The notes below the pieces were generated by a model, which made no database searches, was not told where the DNA came from, and worked only from the letters and a program-made list of their open reading frames with translations. The position numbers and the translations under genes are program-made. A DNA stretch of 64,000 nucleotides from Flavobacterium suaedae (GTDB lineage: Bacteria > Bacteroidota > Bacteroidia > Flavobacteriales > Flavobacteriaceae). The stretch lies in assembly GCF_014642915.1 (NCBI RefSeq), contig NZ_BMJE01000003.1, positions 434,001 through 498,000 of the forward strand, given 5' to 3'. Positions 54,202 through 62,893 of this stretch are shown one piece after another (the first letter of the stretch is position 1; each line of letters begins with the position of its first letter).

Positions 54202-55881
54202 TTATGCAAGCATTGTTACAGGATTTTCAATGTATTGTTTTAGTGTTTGCAGGAACTGTGCTCCTGTTGCACCATCTACAGTACGGTGATCGCAAGTAAG
54301 GGTTACTGTCATAGTATTACCTACAACAATTTGCCCGTCTTTAACAACCGGTTTTTGTACTATAGCACCTACTGAAAGGATAGCTGAGTTTGGCTGGTTA
54401 ATAATAGAAGTAAATTCTGTTATACCAAACATACCAAGGTTAGAAACTGTAAATGTACTTCCTTCCATTTCGGCAGGTTGTAATCTTTTGTTTCTTGCTT
54501 TACCTGCAAGATCTTTAACTCCTGCACCTATTTGAGAAAGACTCATTTGGTCAGCAAATTTAAGTACCGGTACAACCAGTCCTTCATCTACTGCTACAGC
54601 AACACCAATACTAATATGCTTGTTGTAAACTGTTACATCATCTTTCCACTGTGTATTTATTTGCGGATGCTTTCTTAAAGCCATTGCACTTGCCTTAATA
54701 ACCATATCGTTAAACGATACTTTAGTATCAGGTAATGCATTTATAACACCTCTTGATGCTATTGCTGCATCCATATCAAGTTCTACTGTAAGGCTATATT
54801 CCGGAGCTGTAAATTTAGATTCAGAAAGACGACGCGCAATAGTTTTACGCATTTGAGAGTTCTTAACCTCCTCTGTACTTACTTCTCCCACAGGAGTATA
54901 TACCTGAGGCGCTGCCGTTTCAGCTTGTTTCTGCTGTTGTGCAGGTGCTGCTTCCGGCTTATAGTTCTCAATATCTTTTCTTACAATTCTTCCGTTCTCA
55001 CCGGAACCTTTTACGTTGCTAAGTTCAATACCTTTTTCATCAGCCATTTTTCTTGCTAACGGCGAGGCAAAAATCCTACCGCCATCATTAGCTTTATTGC
55101 TTTCTGCTTTAGGTGCTTCTTTTTTAGCTTCGCTTGAAGATTCTTTCTTTTCTTCTTTTTTGTCGTCAGACTTTTTATTTTCAGAGGGCGTAGCATCACC
55201 TCCTTTTTTATAGTTTTCAGCAATACCCGAAACATCAGTTCCTTCAGGACCTATAATTGCTAAAACGCTATCTACAGGAGCAGATTCGCCTTCCTGAATA
55301 CCTACATATAATAATGTACCGGCATCAAAAGCTTCAAACTCCATTGTAGCTTTATCTGTCTCTATTTCAGCAAGTATATCACCTTCTTCTACTTTATCGC
55401 CTTCTTTTTTCAACCAAGTAGCTACAGTACCCTCCGTCATAGTATCACTAAGGCGAGGCATTGTCACTACTTTTACACCTTCAGGTAATTCAGTACTTCC
55501 GGATGCTGAATCGTTACTACTTTCTTCTTTAGTATTTTCTTCAGCGTCTTCTGTTTTGCTATCTTCTTTATCTTCTGCTTCTTTTTTATCATCGTCAGAA
55601 GAACCTTCGTCTGCACCTTCAAGAGCAGCTTTATAGTCTTCTCCTTCTTCACCTATTATAGCAAGAACACTATCTACAGGAGCAGTATCTCCTTCTTCAA
55701 CGCCTATATATAAAAGAGTTCCGGCATCAAAAGCCTCAAACTCCATAGTTGCCTTATCTGTTTCTATCTCAGCAAGTATATCGCCTTCCTCTACTTTATC
55801 GCCCACTTTTTTCAGCCAGGTAGCAACGGTACCTTCAGTCATGGTATCGCTCAGTCTGGGCATGTTTATAACTTTTGCCAT
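54202..55881 (-). CDS. pdhC: Pyruvate dehydrogenase E2, dihydrolipoamide acetyltransferase
   Basis: This 559-residue protein is the core of the pyruvate dehydrogenase complex and transfers acetyl groups to CoA. Two lipoyl domains carry Lys43 and Lys177 in identical ETDKATMEFEAFDAGTLLY contexts, each followed by a Glu/Ser/Lys-rich linker. A peripheral subunit-binding domain follows (FASPLARKMADEKGIELSNV, about 275-294), then the acetyltransferase domain with the active-site His532 in DHRTVDGATGA. It starts 9 bp after pdhA. Confidence 0.96.
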   Translation of the reverse strand: MAKVINMPRLSDTMTEGTVATWLKKVGDKVEEGDILAEIETDKATMEFEAFDAGTLLYIGVEEGDTAPVDSVLAIIGEEGEDYKAALEGADEGSSDDDKKEAEDKEDSKTEDAEENTKEESSNDSASGSTELPEGVKVVTMPRLSDTMTEGTVATWLKKEGDKVEEGDILAEIETDKATMEFEAFDAGTLLYVGIQEGESAPVDSVLAIIGPEGTDVSGIAENYKKGGDATPSENKKSDDKKEEKKESSSEAKKEAPKAESNKANDGGRIFASPLARKMADEKGIELSNVKGSGENGRIVRKDIENYKPEAAPAQQQKQAETAAPQVYTPVGEVSTEEVKNSQMRKTIARRLSESKFTAPEYSLTVELDMDAAIASRGVINALPDTKVSFNDMVIKASAMALRKHPQINTQWKDDVTVYNKHISIGVAVAVDEGLVVPVLKFADQMSLSQIGAGVKDLAGKARNKRLQPAEMEGSTFTVSNLGMFGITEFTSIINQPNSAILSVGAIVQKPVVKDGQIVVGNTMTVTLTCDHRTVDGATGAQFLQTLKQYIENPVTMLA

Positions 55882-55890
55882 GGTGATGTT

Positions 55891-56892
55891 TTATTTTAAT
55901 TTATGAGGTAAAAATGGATAATCTTCTTGTTCGTAAACTACGTCATACATAACACTTTTGTCCGGATATGGTGATTCTTCTGCATATTTTTCGCATTCTT
56001 TCACTTTATCTTTCACACGCTTATCAATAGCTTCAATCTCTTCGTCTGTAGCGTAGTTATTTTCTTTAATTATATCCCGTACCTGAGTAATTGGGTCTAT
56101 TTTCTGGTATTCTTTAACCTCATCCTTAGTACGGTAATGCTGTGCGTCACTCATTGAGTGACCTCTGTATCGGTACGTTTTCATTTCAAGGAAAGTAGGG
56201 CCTTCTCCTTTTCTTGCTCTCTCCATTGCTTCGTAAACAGCTTCCGCTACTTTTACAGGGTTCATCCCGTCTACCGGCTCGCTAGGCATTTCGTACCCTA
56301 AACCAAGTTTGTATATATCCGTATGGTTTGCAGTACGCTCTACCGAGGTACCCATTGCATAACCGTTATTTTCAACTATAAATACTACAGGAAGCTTCCA
56401 TAGCATAGCCATGTTAAATGCTTCGTGTAGTGAGCCCTGACGTGCTGCACCATCACCAAAATAGGTTAGGGTAACACCACCGGTTTCAAAATATTTATCA
56501 GCAAATGCAAGACCTGCACCTAAAGGTATCTGACCACCTACTATACCGTGACCACCGTAGAAACCATGCTCTTTTGAAAAAATGTGCATAGAACCACCTA
56601 ATCCCTGAGATGTACCTGTTGCTTTACCTAATAGCTCTGCCATAACCTTACGCGGGTCTACACCCATACCTATTGGCTGTACATGGTTACGGTAAGCTGT
56701 TATCATTTTATCTTTAGAAAGGTCCATTGCATGAAGCGCACCTGCAAGTACTGCTTCCTGACCGTTGTATAAGTGAAGGAAACCTCTAACTTTTTGCTGA
56801 ATATACAATGCTCCAAGCTTGTCTTCAAACTTTCTCCAAAACTGCATATCCTCGTACCACTTCAGATAAACTTCTTTTGTAATTTCTTCCAT
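55891..56892 (-). CDS. pdhA: Pyruvate dehydrogenase E1 component, alpha subunit
   Basis: This 333-residue subunit binds thiamine diphosphate and decarboxylates pyruvate. The TPP motif GDGAARQGSLHEAFNMA ends in ENNGYAMGT, and the phosphorylation-loop region is YRYRGHSMSDAQHYRTKDE. GGSMHIFSKEHGFYGGHGIVG is also conserved. The E1 beta subunit is not next to it, so pdhB must lie elsewhere, a common arrangement in flavobacteria. First gene of the pdhA-pdhC transcript. Confidence 0.96.
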   Translation of the reverse strand: MEEITKEVYLKWYEDMQFWRKFEDKLGALYIQQKVRGFLHLYNGQEAVLAGALHAMDLSKDKMITAYRNHVQPIGMGVDPRKVMAELLGKATGTSQGLGGSMHIFSKEHGFYGGHGIVGGQIPLGAGLAFADKYFETGGVTLTYFGDGAARQGSLHEAFNMAMLWKLPVVFIVENNGYAMGTSVERTANHTDIYKLGLGYEMPSEPVDGMNPVKVAEAVYEAMERARKGEGPTFLEMKTYRYRGHSMSDAQHYRTKDEVKEYQKIDPITQVRDIIKENNYATDEEIEAIDKRVKDKVKECEKYAEESPYPDKSVMYDVVYEQEDYPFLPHKLK

Positions 56893-57043
56893 CCCTGAAA
56901 TATTTGCTAAATGTGACTTTAAAAAACTTAACTATAAATACTCGCAAAAAGTTTCCTCACACAAATTTGCGAAAAGCAAAAATAGCACTTCCCTTTTATA
57001 ACTAAAAGAAATAATATGTGTTATTTTCTACAAATTACTTAAA

Positions 57044-57074
57044 AATAAAAAAAGGATTTCAACGAAATCCTTTT
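57044..57074 (-). terminator. cdd: Minus-strand terminator after cdd
   Basis: AAAAGGATTTC (57050-57060) pairs with GAAATCCTTTT (57064-57074) around AAC. On the minus strand the stem runs into a long T tract, ending the porU-porV-cdd transcript. Confidence 0.88.
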
Positions 57075-57092
57075 AGTTAACATATTTGTTTA

Positions 57093-57575
57093 TTATAAAT
57101 GTCTGTTTTCAAACACAAGAGGTAAGAGATTTTTAAGTGAATCAGACTTATATATCTCCCCTTCTTCTCCCATAAAATAAATTTCGATAGGGGTATCTTG
57201 TTTCACTTCATATTCAGCAATAGATTGCCTGCATGCCCCGCAAGGCGGTATAGGCTCAGTTACTTTTTTAGTTTCTGCCGCTGCCGATATTGCTATTTTT
57301 AAAATTTTAGCGTCGGGGTAAACAGCATTGGCATGAAAAACCGCTACACGCTCAGCACATAAACCTGAAGGGTATGCTGCGTTTTCCTGATTTGAGCCAA
57401 GTACAATTTCATTATTATCTAACAGGAGTGCTGCCCCTACATGAAAGTGGGAATAGGGTGCATAAGAACTTTTACGTACTTTAACCGCTTCCTCCATTAG
57501 CTTTTTAACATCCTGAGGAAGTTCCTCTACAGTATTATATACTGTATATTTTGAAATTATACTTATTTCTTTCAT
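57093..57575 (-). CDS. cdd: Cytidine deaminase
   Basis: This 160-residue enzyme deaminates cytidine and deoxycytidine in pyrimidine salvage. The zinc-binding and catalytic motifs are CAERVAVFHA (Cys and catalytic Glu) and PPCGACRQSIAE. The tetrameric short form is usually about 130 residues; this one has an extra N-terminal segment of about 25 residues. It starts 3 bp after the porV stop, so it is co-transcribed with the secretion genes, an arrangement seen in other flavobacteria although the functions are unrelated. Confidence 0.95.
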   Translation of the reverse strand: MKEISIISKYTVYNTVEELPQDVKKLMEEAVKVRKSSYAPYSHFHVGAALLLDNNEIVLGSNQENAAYPSGLCAERVAVFHANAVYPDAKILKIAISAAAETKKVTEPIPPCGACRQSIAEYEVKQDTPIEIYFMGEEGEIYKSDSLKNLLPLVFENRHL

Positions 57576-57578
57576 CTA

Positions 57579-58799
57579 CTACCACTCGTCGTATGTTCTG
57601 TCTCCAAAGTTAAATGTAAGTGAGAAACGAAGTGTATTCTCTAACGGGTTTCTTACTTTAGATGCTGAGAACAGATAAGATACATCAATTTTTACTACTG
57701 TATACTTAAAACCTGCACCCAGTGAAAAGAATTTACGTGCTCCTTTTACTTCACTCTCATTAAAGTAACCTAAACGAAATGCAAAAGCATCCTGATACAT
57801 ATATTCTGCACCTACAGAGTATGTTATTTCTTTTAATTCTTCGCTAAAGCCATCAGGCGCATCTCCGAAAGATTCGAATATTCCTGAAACCCAGCTTGTT
57901 TTATTATAGTCCAATAAATCCTGATCATATTGTGCATCAGCAGCATCAACTTCATCATCATCAATCTCTCCGTTTCCATTGCTGTCCACAGGCTCTACAA
58001 GTGCCGGTGGTGTTGGTACTAACAGTTTAGTAAACTCAACATTTACACCTATTTTATTATACTCATCAAATATAAAATCGAAACCACCACCTACTCTTAG
58101 GTTAGCAGGTAAATAGTTAGAGTTACTACTGTTTGTATCCTCATCGTTATTATAGTTGATTTTAGGTCCCATATTCTGGAAGTTAAAACCAGCTCTCCAA
58201 CGACCGTTAAAATCAGTATATGCTACTTCTTCCGACTGGTAGAAACCTGCTACGTCAAAAGCAAATGTAGTCGCCGCACTGGCATCAGCTCCACCTGCCG
58301 CTTCAGGAATTCTTAAGTTAGAGCTAATAAAGCGTCCTGCTACCGACATAGAGAATCGCTCACTCAACTTTAATGCGTAAGACACATCAAGTGCTAATTC
58401 GTTCGGGCTTCTTATAATCCCGGGATCATCAGGGCTTTGTCTTAATTCTATATCTCCTAAACCGAAATAACGAAGACTACCTGCAAAGGCACTACGTTCG
58501 CTATATCTGTTATAATAGTTTAATTGCGCTAACGATATGTCTCCTGCAATTTGTGTTAAGTATGGTGTATAACTTACACCCACACCCTGTCCGTCTAATG
58601 CAAATGCATACTTAGCAGGGTTCCATTGTTGTGAATACGTATCGGTAGATGTTGCCACCCCTTGGTCTGCCATACCAGCAGCTCTTGCATCAGCAGCTAT
58701 TAGTAAAAAAGGCACACCTGTAGTAATTACTCTCTCGTTTTGGGCTTTTACCATCTGCACTGCCAGTAAGCATACGGCAAATAAAACAATCTTTCTCAT
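57579..58799 (-). CDS. porV: Type IX secretion outer-membrane protein PorV (LptO)
   Basis: This 406-residue beta-barrel delivers type IX cargo to the cell-surface sortase PorU. The signal peptide ends at VQMVKAQN (about 20). GVPFLLIAADARAAGMADQGVAT (about 28-50) is the hallmark PorV block, followed by the barrel with FQNMGPKINY and the terminal strand SLTFNFG. It lies 42 bp after porU. A loop rich in Asp (about 270-295) contains a DSNGNGEIDDDEV stretch that resembles a calcium-binding loop. Confidence 0.94.
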   Translation of the reverse strand: MRKIVLFAVCLLAVQMVKAQNERVITTGVPFLLIAADARAAGMADQGVATSTDTYSQQWNPAKYAFALDGQGVGVSYTPYLTQIAGDISLAQLNYYNRYSERSAFAGSLRYFGLGDIELRQSPDDPGIIRSPNELALDVSYALKLSERFSMSVAGRFISSNLRIPEAAGGADASAATTFAFDVAGFYQSEEVAYTDFNGRWRAGFNFQNMGPKINYNNDEDTNSSNSNYLPANLRVGGGFDFIFDEYNKIGVNVEFTKLLVPTPPALVEPVDSNGNGEIDDDEVDAADAQYDQDLLDYNKTSWVSGIFESFGDAPDGFSEELKEITYSVGAEYMYQDAFAFRLGYFNESEVKGARKFFSLGAGFKYTVVKIDVSYLFSASKVRNPLENTLRFSLTFNFGDRTYDEW

Positions 58800-58841
58800 T
58801 TCGTTTTTTAAGAATTTAAAAGGTCACAAATATAGTATTTT

Positions 58842-61800
58842 TTACAGCAACACAAGTTTTTCAATTTTATGTGCTGTTTTATTACTTATAGATGATTTTA
58901 CTGTTAATTTATATATATAGACTCCTTTACCGATTTTATCACCAAAATCGTCACGACCGTCCCACTTTATATCCCTACATAAAAAACCATCTGTTACCAC
59001 AGATTGGTTTATAGTTTTTACCACTTTTCCGGTTACGGTAAATATCTGCACCTGTACATCAAGCGGCTCAAAAGGTCTGTTATGGTTAAACCAAAACTCG
59101 GTATAACTTACAAACGGGTTAGGATAGTTTAATACTCTTTCTAACTTTAATTCATTGTCTCCCGCTACCACAAATTGAATTTCTGCTGTAACCAGGTTAT
59201 TATATACATCCCACGCTTTAAAAGTCAAGGTGTGTAAACCTTCCTCTAAATCAGTGAATGGGAATCGTACTTTTCCTCTTTGGTAATTATCCGAATCAGC
59301 TTCATAATAGTCATTCATTAAAAACGGGTTGGTTTCATCGCCATCCAGTATACCTATTATATCATGCCCAATACCGCTAGCGGTATTTATACCGTGTTCA
59401 TCTTCTAAAAAAGCTAACAGTATAGGTGAGCTATTGGTTAAACCACCCGAAACAAAACTTTCATCATTCATGTAAAGCCGTACGGTTGGTGCAATGTTAT
59501 CTTCAGCAGCATTTTCATTTACCCCACCTATTAATATATCATTATCATAACCTGTCTGGTCTTCCAGAATTATATTTCTGTTCGCATAAAAACTTACTCT
59601 ACCGTTACCCACAGGTATACGTATATCTCGCGGGACTACAAAATCAACATTAAACTGCCCGTTAACTATTGAGGCATTACCCCTAAATATTGTTTCTCCC
59701 AGTGTTTCAAATTCTATATTTATGCCAAGCGTCCCATCATTATCTAAAGTTTGTCTTTGAATATTTTTATCAAATACTGTTACAGCCAAATCTCCATTAT
59801 AGTTATTTATAATACTCCCCCCTTCACTTGTTACCATACCTGATAATTTTACATGAGAAAGGGACTGCATAGGCTCGGTAACCTCATCTAGCGGAACATC
59901 ATTTATTTTTGTAAGTACAATTTTAGGTTTCGGTATAGCCAATTTTAAAGCAGGATCGCCCACAAAAGCGATAACCTGATAATCAAACCCAGCTTCTTTT
60001 GCTCGTCTTAAAGCCTCTGCCATGGTAGGGTAGTCTCCTCCTCCCAAAGCATACAACTCAGCAGTAAGGTCTCTGTTAAACTGATTTGCAGTAGATATAA
60101 AAATAGCCCTTGTAGTAGTTATCATGGCTATTGCACCCCCTGAAGGATTCCAGTAAATCTCCTCTCCGGTAGTAGTAAGGTAAGGGTTATCAAACTTGGT
60201 TAAATCACAGGTTGCCGTAATAAATAACGGATATTTATACCTATTGGTAAATGCTTTTGCGTCAGACTCTTCTAAAAGCCTTTCGCTAGCCATACCTTTT
60301 TCGCTACCGTGCCCTAAATAATTTAATACGAGCGTGCCGTAATTAATTGATCGTATGAGTTGATCTTTCGCATCAGGATAACGCTCCCCTCCTGAGGAAA
60401 CCTCCTGCACATAAGAGTCAGCATATATTTTTCTTACGTTTATAAATGGCTTATTCTGATTTATAAGCGCCACTATACTTTCTTGTGTCGGTACAAAGTT
60501 ATCCGATGATTCATCAGCATCATCTGCCATAATAGTATATTCGTTACGCCATCTGCCATACGACTCTTCACCACCGTATTCACGTATTTTATTAATCATT
60601 TCTTCTGCCTGTGTAGTACTGCTTACCAGCATGCGCCCAATAGCTACATCGGCAAGCCCCACATCTCCATGTCCCTCATTAGGATCCAGCATTACAAAGA
60701 AATCATCAGATGCGTAGGTACGTACAATACTATAATTAGCAGTACCTGTTTGGTTGGTGCTATAATAATGATAAATAGGTACTATATTGGTATTATTAGG
60801 TATCCTATCCTTATAATCAAAAGAAGCATCACCAAACATATTTACATATTTTAACCTATCTGCTTCAGATGAAGCATTATTATATATGTACTTAACAAAA
60901 TTACGTATAGCAGCTATATCCTGCTGTCCTGATGAAAACTCTCTGTATATAGCTTCAAGTGTAATTACTTTAACGGTAAGATCTGAATTAGTACGATGAA
61001 AATCCGCTAGTGACTCTGCTTTTGTTTTCAAAAACTCAGGAGTTACTATAAGGTAATCTAAATCCTGAAATTGCCCCTGGCTGTTTTTAAGTATAGTTCC
61101 TTTTAAGTTTTGGTTCGCTATTTTAGAGTTTGATTCTCTTAATGGCGTATAATAATCAGAAGAAACCAGTGTAATATACTTTCTGGCTTCGCCCATATTT
61201 GCTTTAAATGAAAATTGATTTTCTTCATTTTCTGTTACCTGAGCTACATCATATATATTGGTAATATCCCAAACCGCATCAATACTTGAAGCTTCTGTAA
61301 ACTGATACTCTATAACCCCTACATCATTAGCAGCATCGTTATAAGTAAATCTATACTGTCCATTCCCTCCTTTAAGCGCTCTTTTGCACTCTATTATTAT
61401 ATAGTCTAACCAAGCTTTAGAGGTTGGCACCCCTCCGTTATTATAATCAAGCGTTACCGTAATATCATCATCATTAGGTGTAAAAGTTGCACTTAAATAA
61501 CCATCTCTGGCTTCATCGTACTGCCCCGGAGGTGTAAATGATACATTACCAAGATCAGCACCATTAACATTAACAGCCATTGAAGTTGGTGTTACAGCGT
61601 TTGCTGCCGCGCTAACCTTTATAGTAGCTTCTTCATTTAAAATATCAGGAATTTCAAAATCAAACTCCTGATTGTTTTCTATATTAAACTGCTCTCCATG
61701 CCACTTTCTACCCAAACGAGCTATATTAACCCTATCCTCTTCATGGTAAACATACTCATCAAAAGAACTTGTAACAACTGTAGCAGCACCCGAAGGTTGT

Positions 61801-62675
61801 GGCATTGTTTGAATACGCTTCCCTGTACCACCTATAGAGGTTACGTAGTAATATGCCTTGTCTCCATACAGGTTATTATGCGTACCACTTTCCTCATTCC
61901 AATTGTCTACTCCTTCTGCATAAAATAAAATATAATCCTGATTATCAAACACGCCGTCCTCCTCACCTACAAACATTATTGCATTTTCCTTAAGGTCGGC
62001 AGGATATTCTACTGAATTAATTAAAGGCAGCATACGTCCGCCATTACCATATATTTTTATTCTTCTTGGGTCAACATCTACTTTTAGACCTATTTGTCGT
62101 AAAAAGTTTTTTGAGATTTTATAAACTCCGGATTCTCTTACATAAAACCTATACCATTCTCCTGAGGCTAAAACAGAATTATATACTGAGTTAAAATCGT
62201 TTGTGCTTTTAGCTATTCTTTCAGCAGTATTAAAATTAAAAGAATAGTTGAATGATTTAATCCTTTTATAACTGTTACCTTTCTTAATAACAGGAGATAA
62301 CTTTAAAGATGCATACCAATTACTGCGTGCTTTAACAGGAGTAACTGTTGCTTTTATATCGTTATCTAAATTTTCAGAATTTAAGTCTCCCAACTGACTA
62401 CTCGTTATATCCTCGTATAATACATTAGTTATATTTAGGGTAGCTGAATTTACGCTTGCATTTACCGGAATATTAAAGGCAAAGTATAATTTACTGCTAG
62501 TTGCATCATACTGCATATACTCTGCTTGAAATTCGGGTAAAGTAACGGGATAATTACCAACCGAAGTTTTTACATTATCTTTCCAGTTAAGAGTTATACT
62601 GCCCGACTGCTGCCCTAATACAGGAAGCGCCAGAAAACTCAACAATAATATATATGAAAGCAATTGTTTTTTCAT
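58842..62675 (-). CDS. porU: Type IX secretion C-terminal signal peptidase PorU
   Basis: This 1277-residue surface protease removes C-terminal sorting domains from type IX cargo and attaches proteins to the surface. The signal peptide ends near PVLGQQ (residue 22). A long N-terminal beta region precedes the gingipain-type C25 peptidase domain, with His789 in NYLGHGSEKGM and Cys823 in TATCDLTKFDN as the catalytic pair. The C-terminus is itself a type A-like sorting domain (LNYPNPFVSYTEFWF, GKGVYIYKLTVKS). The length matches flavobacterial PorU. It heads the porU-porV-cdd operon and is divergent from gldJ. Confidence 0.95.
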   Translation of the reverse strand: MKKQLLSYILLLSFLALPVLGQQSGSITLNWKDNVKTSVGNYPVTLPEFQAEYMQYDATSSKLYFAFNIPVNASVNSATLNITNVLYEDITSSQLGDLNSENLDNDIKATVTPVKARSNWYASLKLSPVIKKGNSYKRIKSFNYSFNFNTAERIAKSTNDFNSVYNSVLASGEWYRFYVRESGVYKISKNFLRQIGLKVDVDPRRIKIYGNGGRMLPLINSVEYPADLKENAIMFVGEEDGVFDNQDYILFYAEGVDNWNEESGTHNNLYGDKAYYYVTSIGGTGKRIQTMPQPSGAATVVTSSFDEYVYHEEDRVNIARLGRKWHGEQFNIENNQEFDFEIPDILNEEATIKVSAAANAVTPTSMAVNVNGADLGNVSFTPPGQYDEARDGYLSATFTPNDDDITVTLDYNNGGVPTSKAWLDYIIIECKRALKGGNGQYRFTYNDAANDVGVIEYQFTEASSIDAVWDITNIYDVAQVTENEENQFSFKANMGEARKYITLVSSDYYTPLRESNSKIANQNLKGTILKNSQGQFQDLDYLIVTPEFLKTKAESLADFHRTNSDLTVKVITLEAIYREFSSGQQDIAAIRNFVKYIYNNASSEADRLKYVNMFGDASFDYKDRIPNNTNIVPIYHYYSTNQTGTANYSIVRTYASDDFFVMLDPNEGHGDVGLADVAIGRMLVSSTTQAEEMINKIREYGGEESYGRWRNEYTIMADDADESSDNFVPTQESIVALINQNKPFINVRKIYADSYVQEVSSGGERYPDAKDQLIRSINYGTLVLNYLGHGSEKGMASERLLEESDAKAFTNRYKYPLFITATCDLTKFDNPYLTTTGEEIYWNPSGGAIAMITTTRAIFISTANQFNRDLTAELYALGGGDYPTMAEALRRAKEAGFDYQVIAFVGDPALKLAIPKPKIVLTKINDVPLDEVTEPMQSLSHVKLSGMVTSEGGSIINNYNGDLAVTVFDKNIQRQTLDNDGTLGINIEFETLGETIFRGNASIVNGQFNVDFVVPRDIRIPVGNGRVSFYANRNIILEDQTGYDNDILIGGVNENAAEDNIAPTVRLYMNDESFVSGGLTNSSPILLAFLEDEHGINTASGIGHDIIGILDGDETNPFLMNDYYEADSDNYQRGKVRFPFTDLEEGLHTLTFKAWDVYNNLVTAEIQFVVAGDNELKLERVLNYPNPFVSYTEFWFNHNRPFEPLDVQVQIFTVTGKVVKTINQSVVTDGFLCRDIKWDGRDDFGDKIGKGVYIYKLTVKSSISNKTAHKIEKLVLL

Positions 62676-62893
62676 TACATCAGAAAACGTAAAGAGGAAG
62701 AATATATTACAATAAGGACATATTATTTAGGGTAAATTATATTTTACACCCAACTGATGCAATATTACTTTAAAATGACCGTTTTAGAAAGAGAGATGTA
62801 ACATAAATTTAGATTTTTATTAAAAATTATAAAATCGTGTTGCGGTTTAATGGTTAATTATTATATTGCGCCACAAAATTATTACCAACAAAG
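62676..62893. other. Divergent promoter region of porU and gldJ
   Basis: The 218-bp AT-rich region must contain both start sites. The best box for gldJ is TATATTGCG near 62863, an imperfect TAnnTTTG. I see no strong hairpin. Confidence 0.4.
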
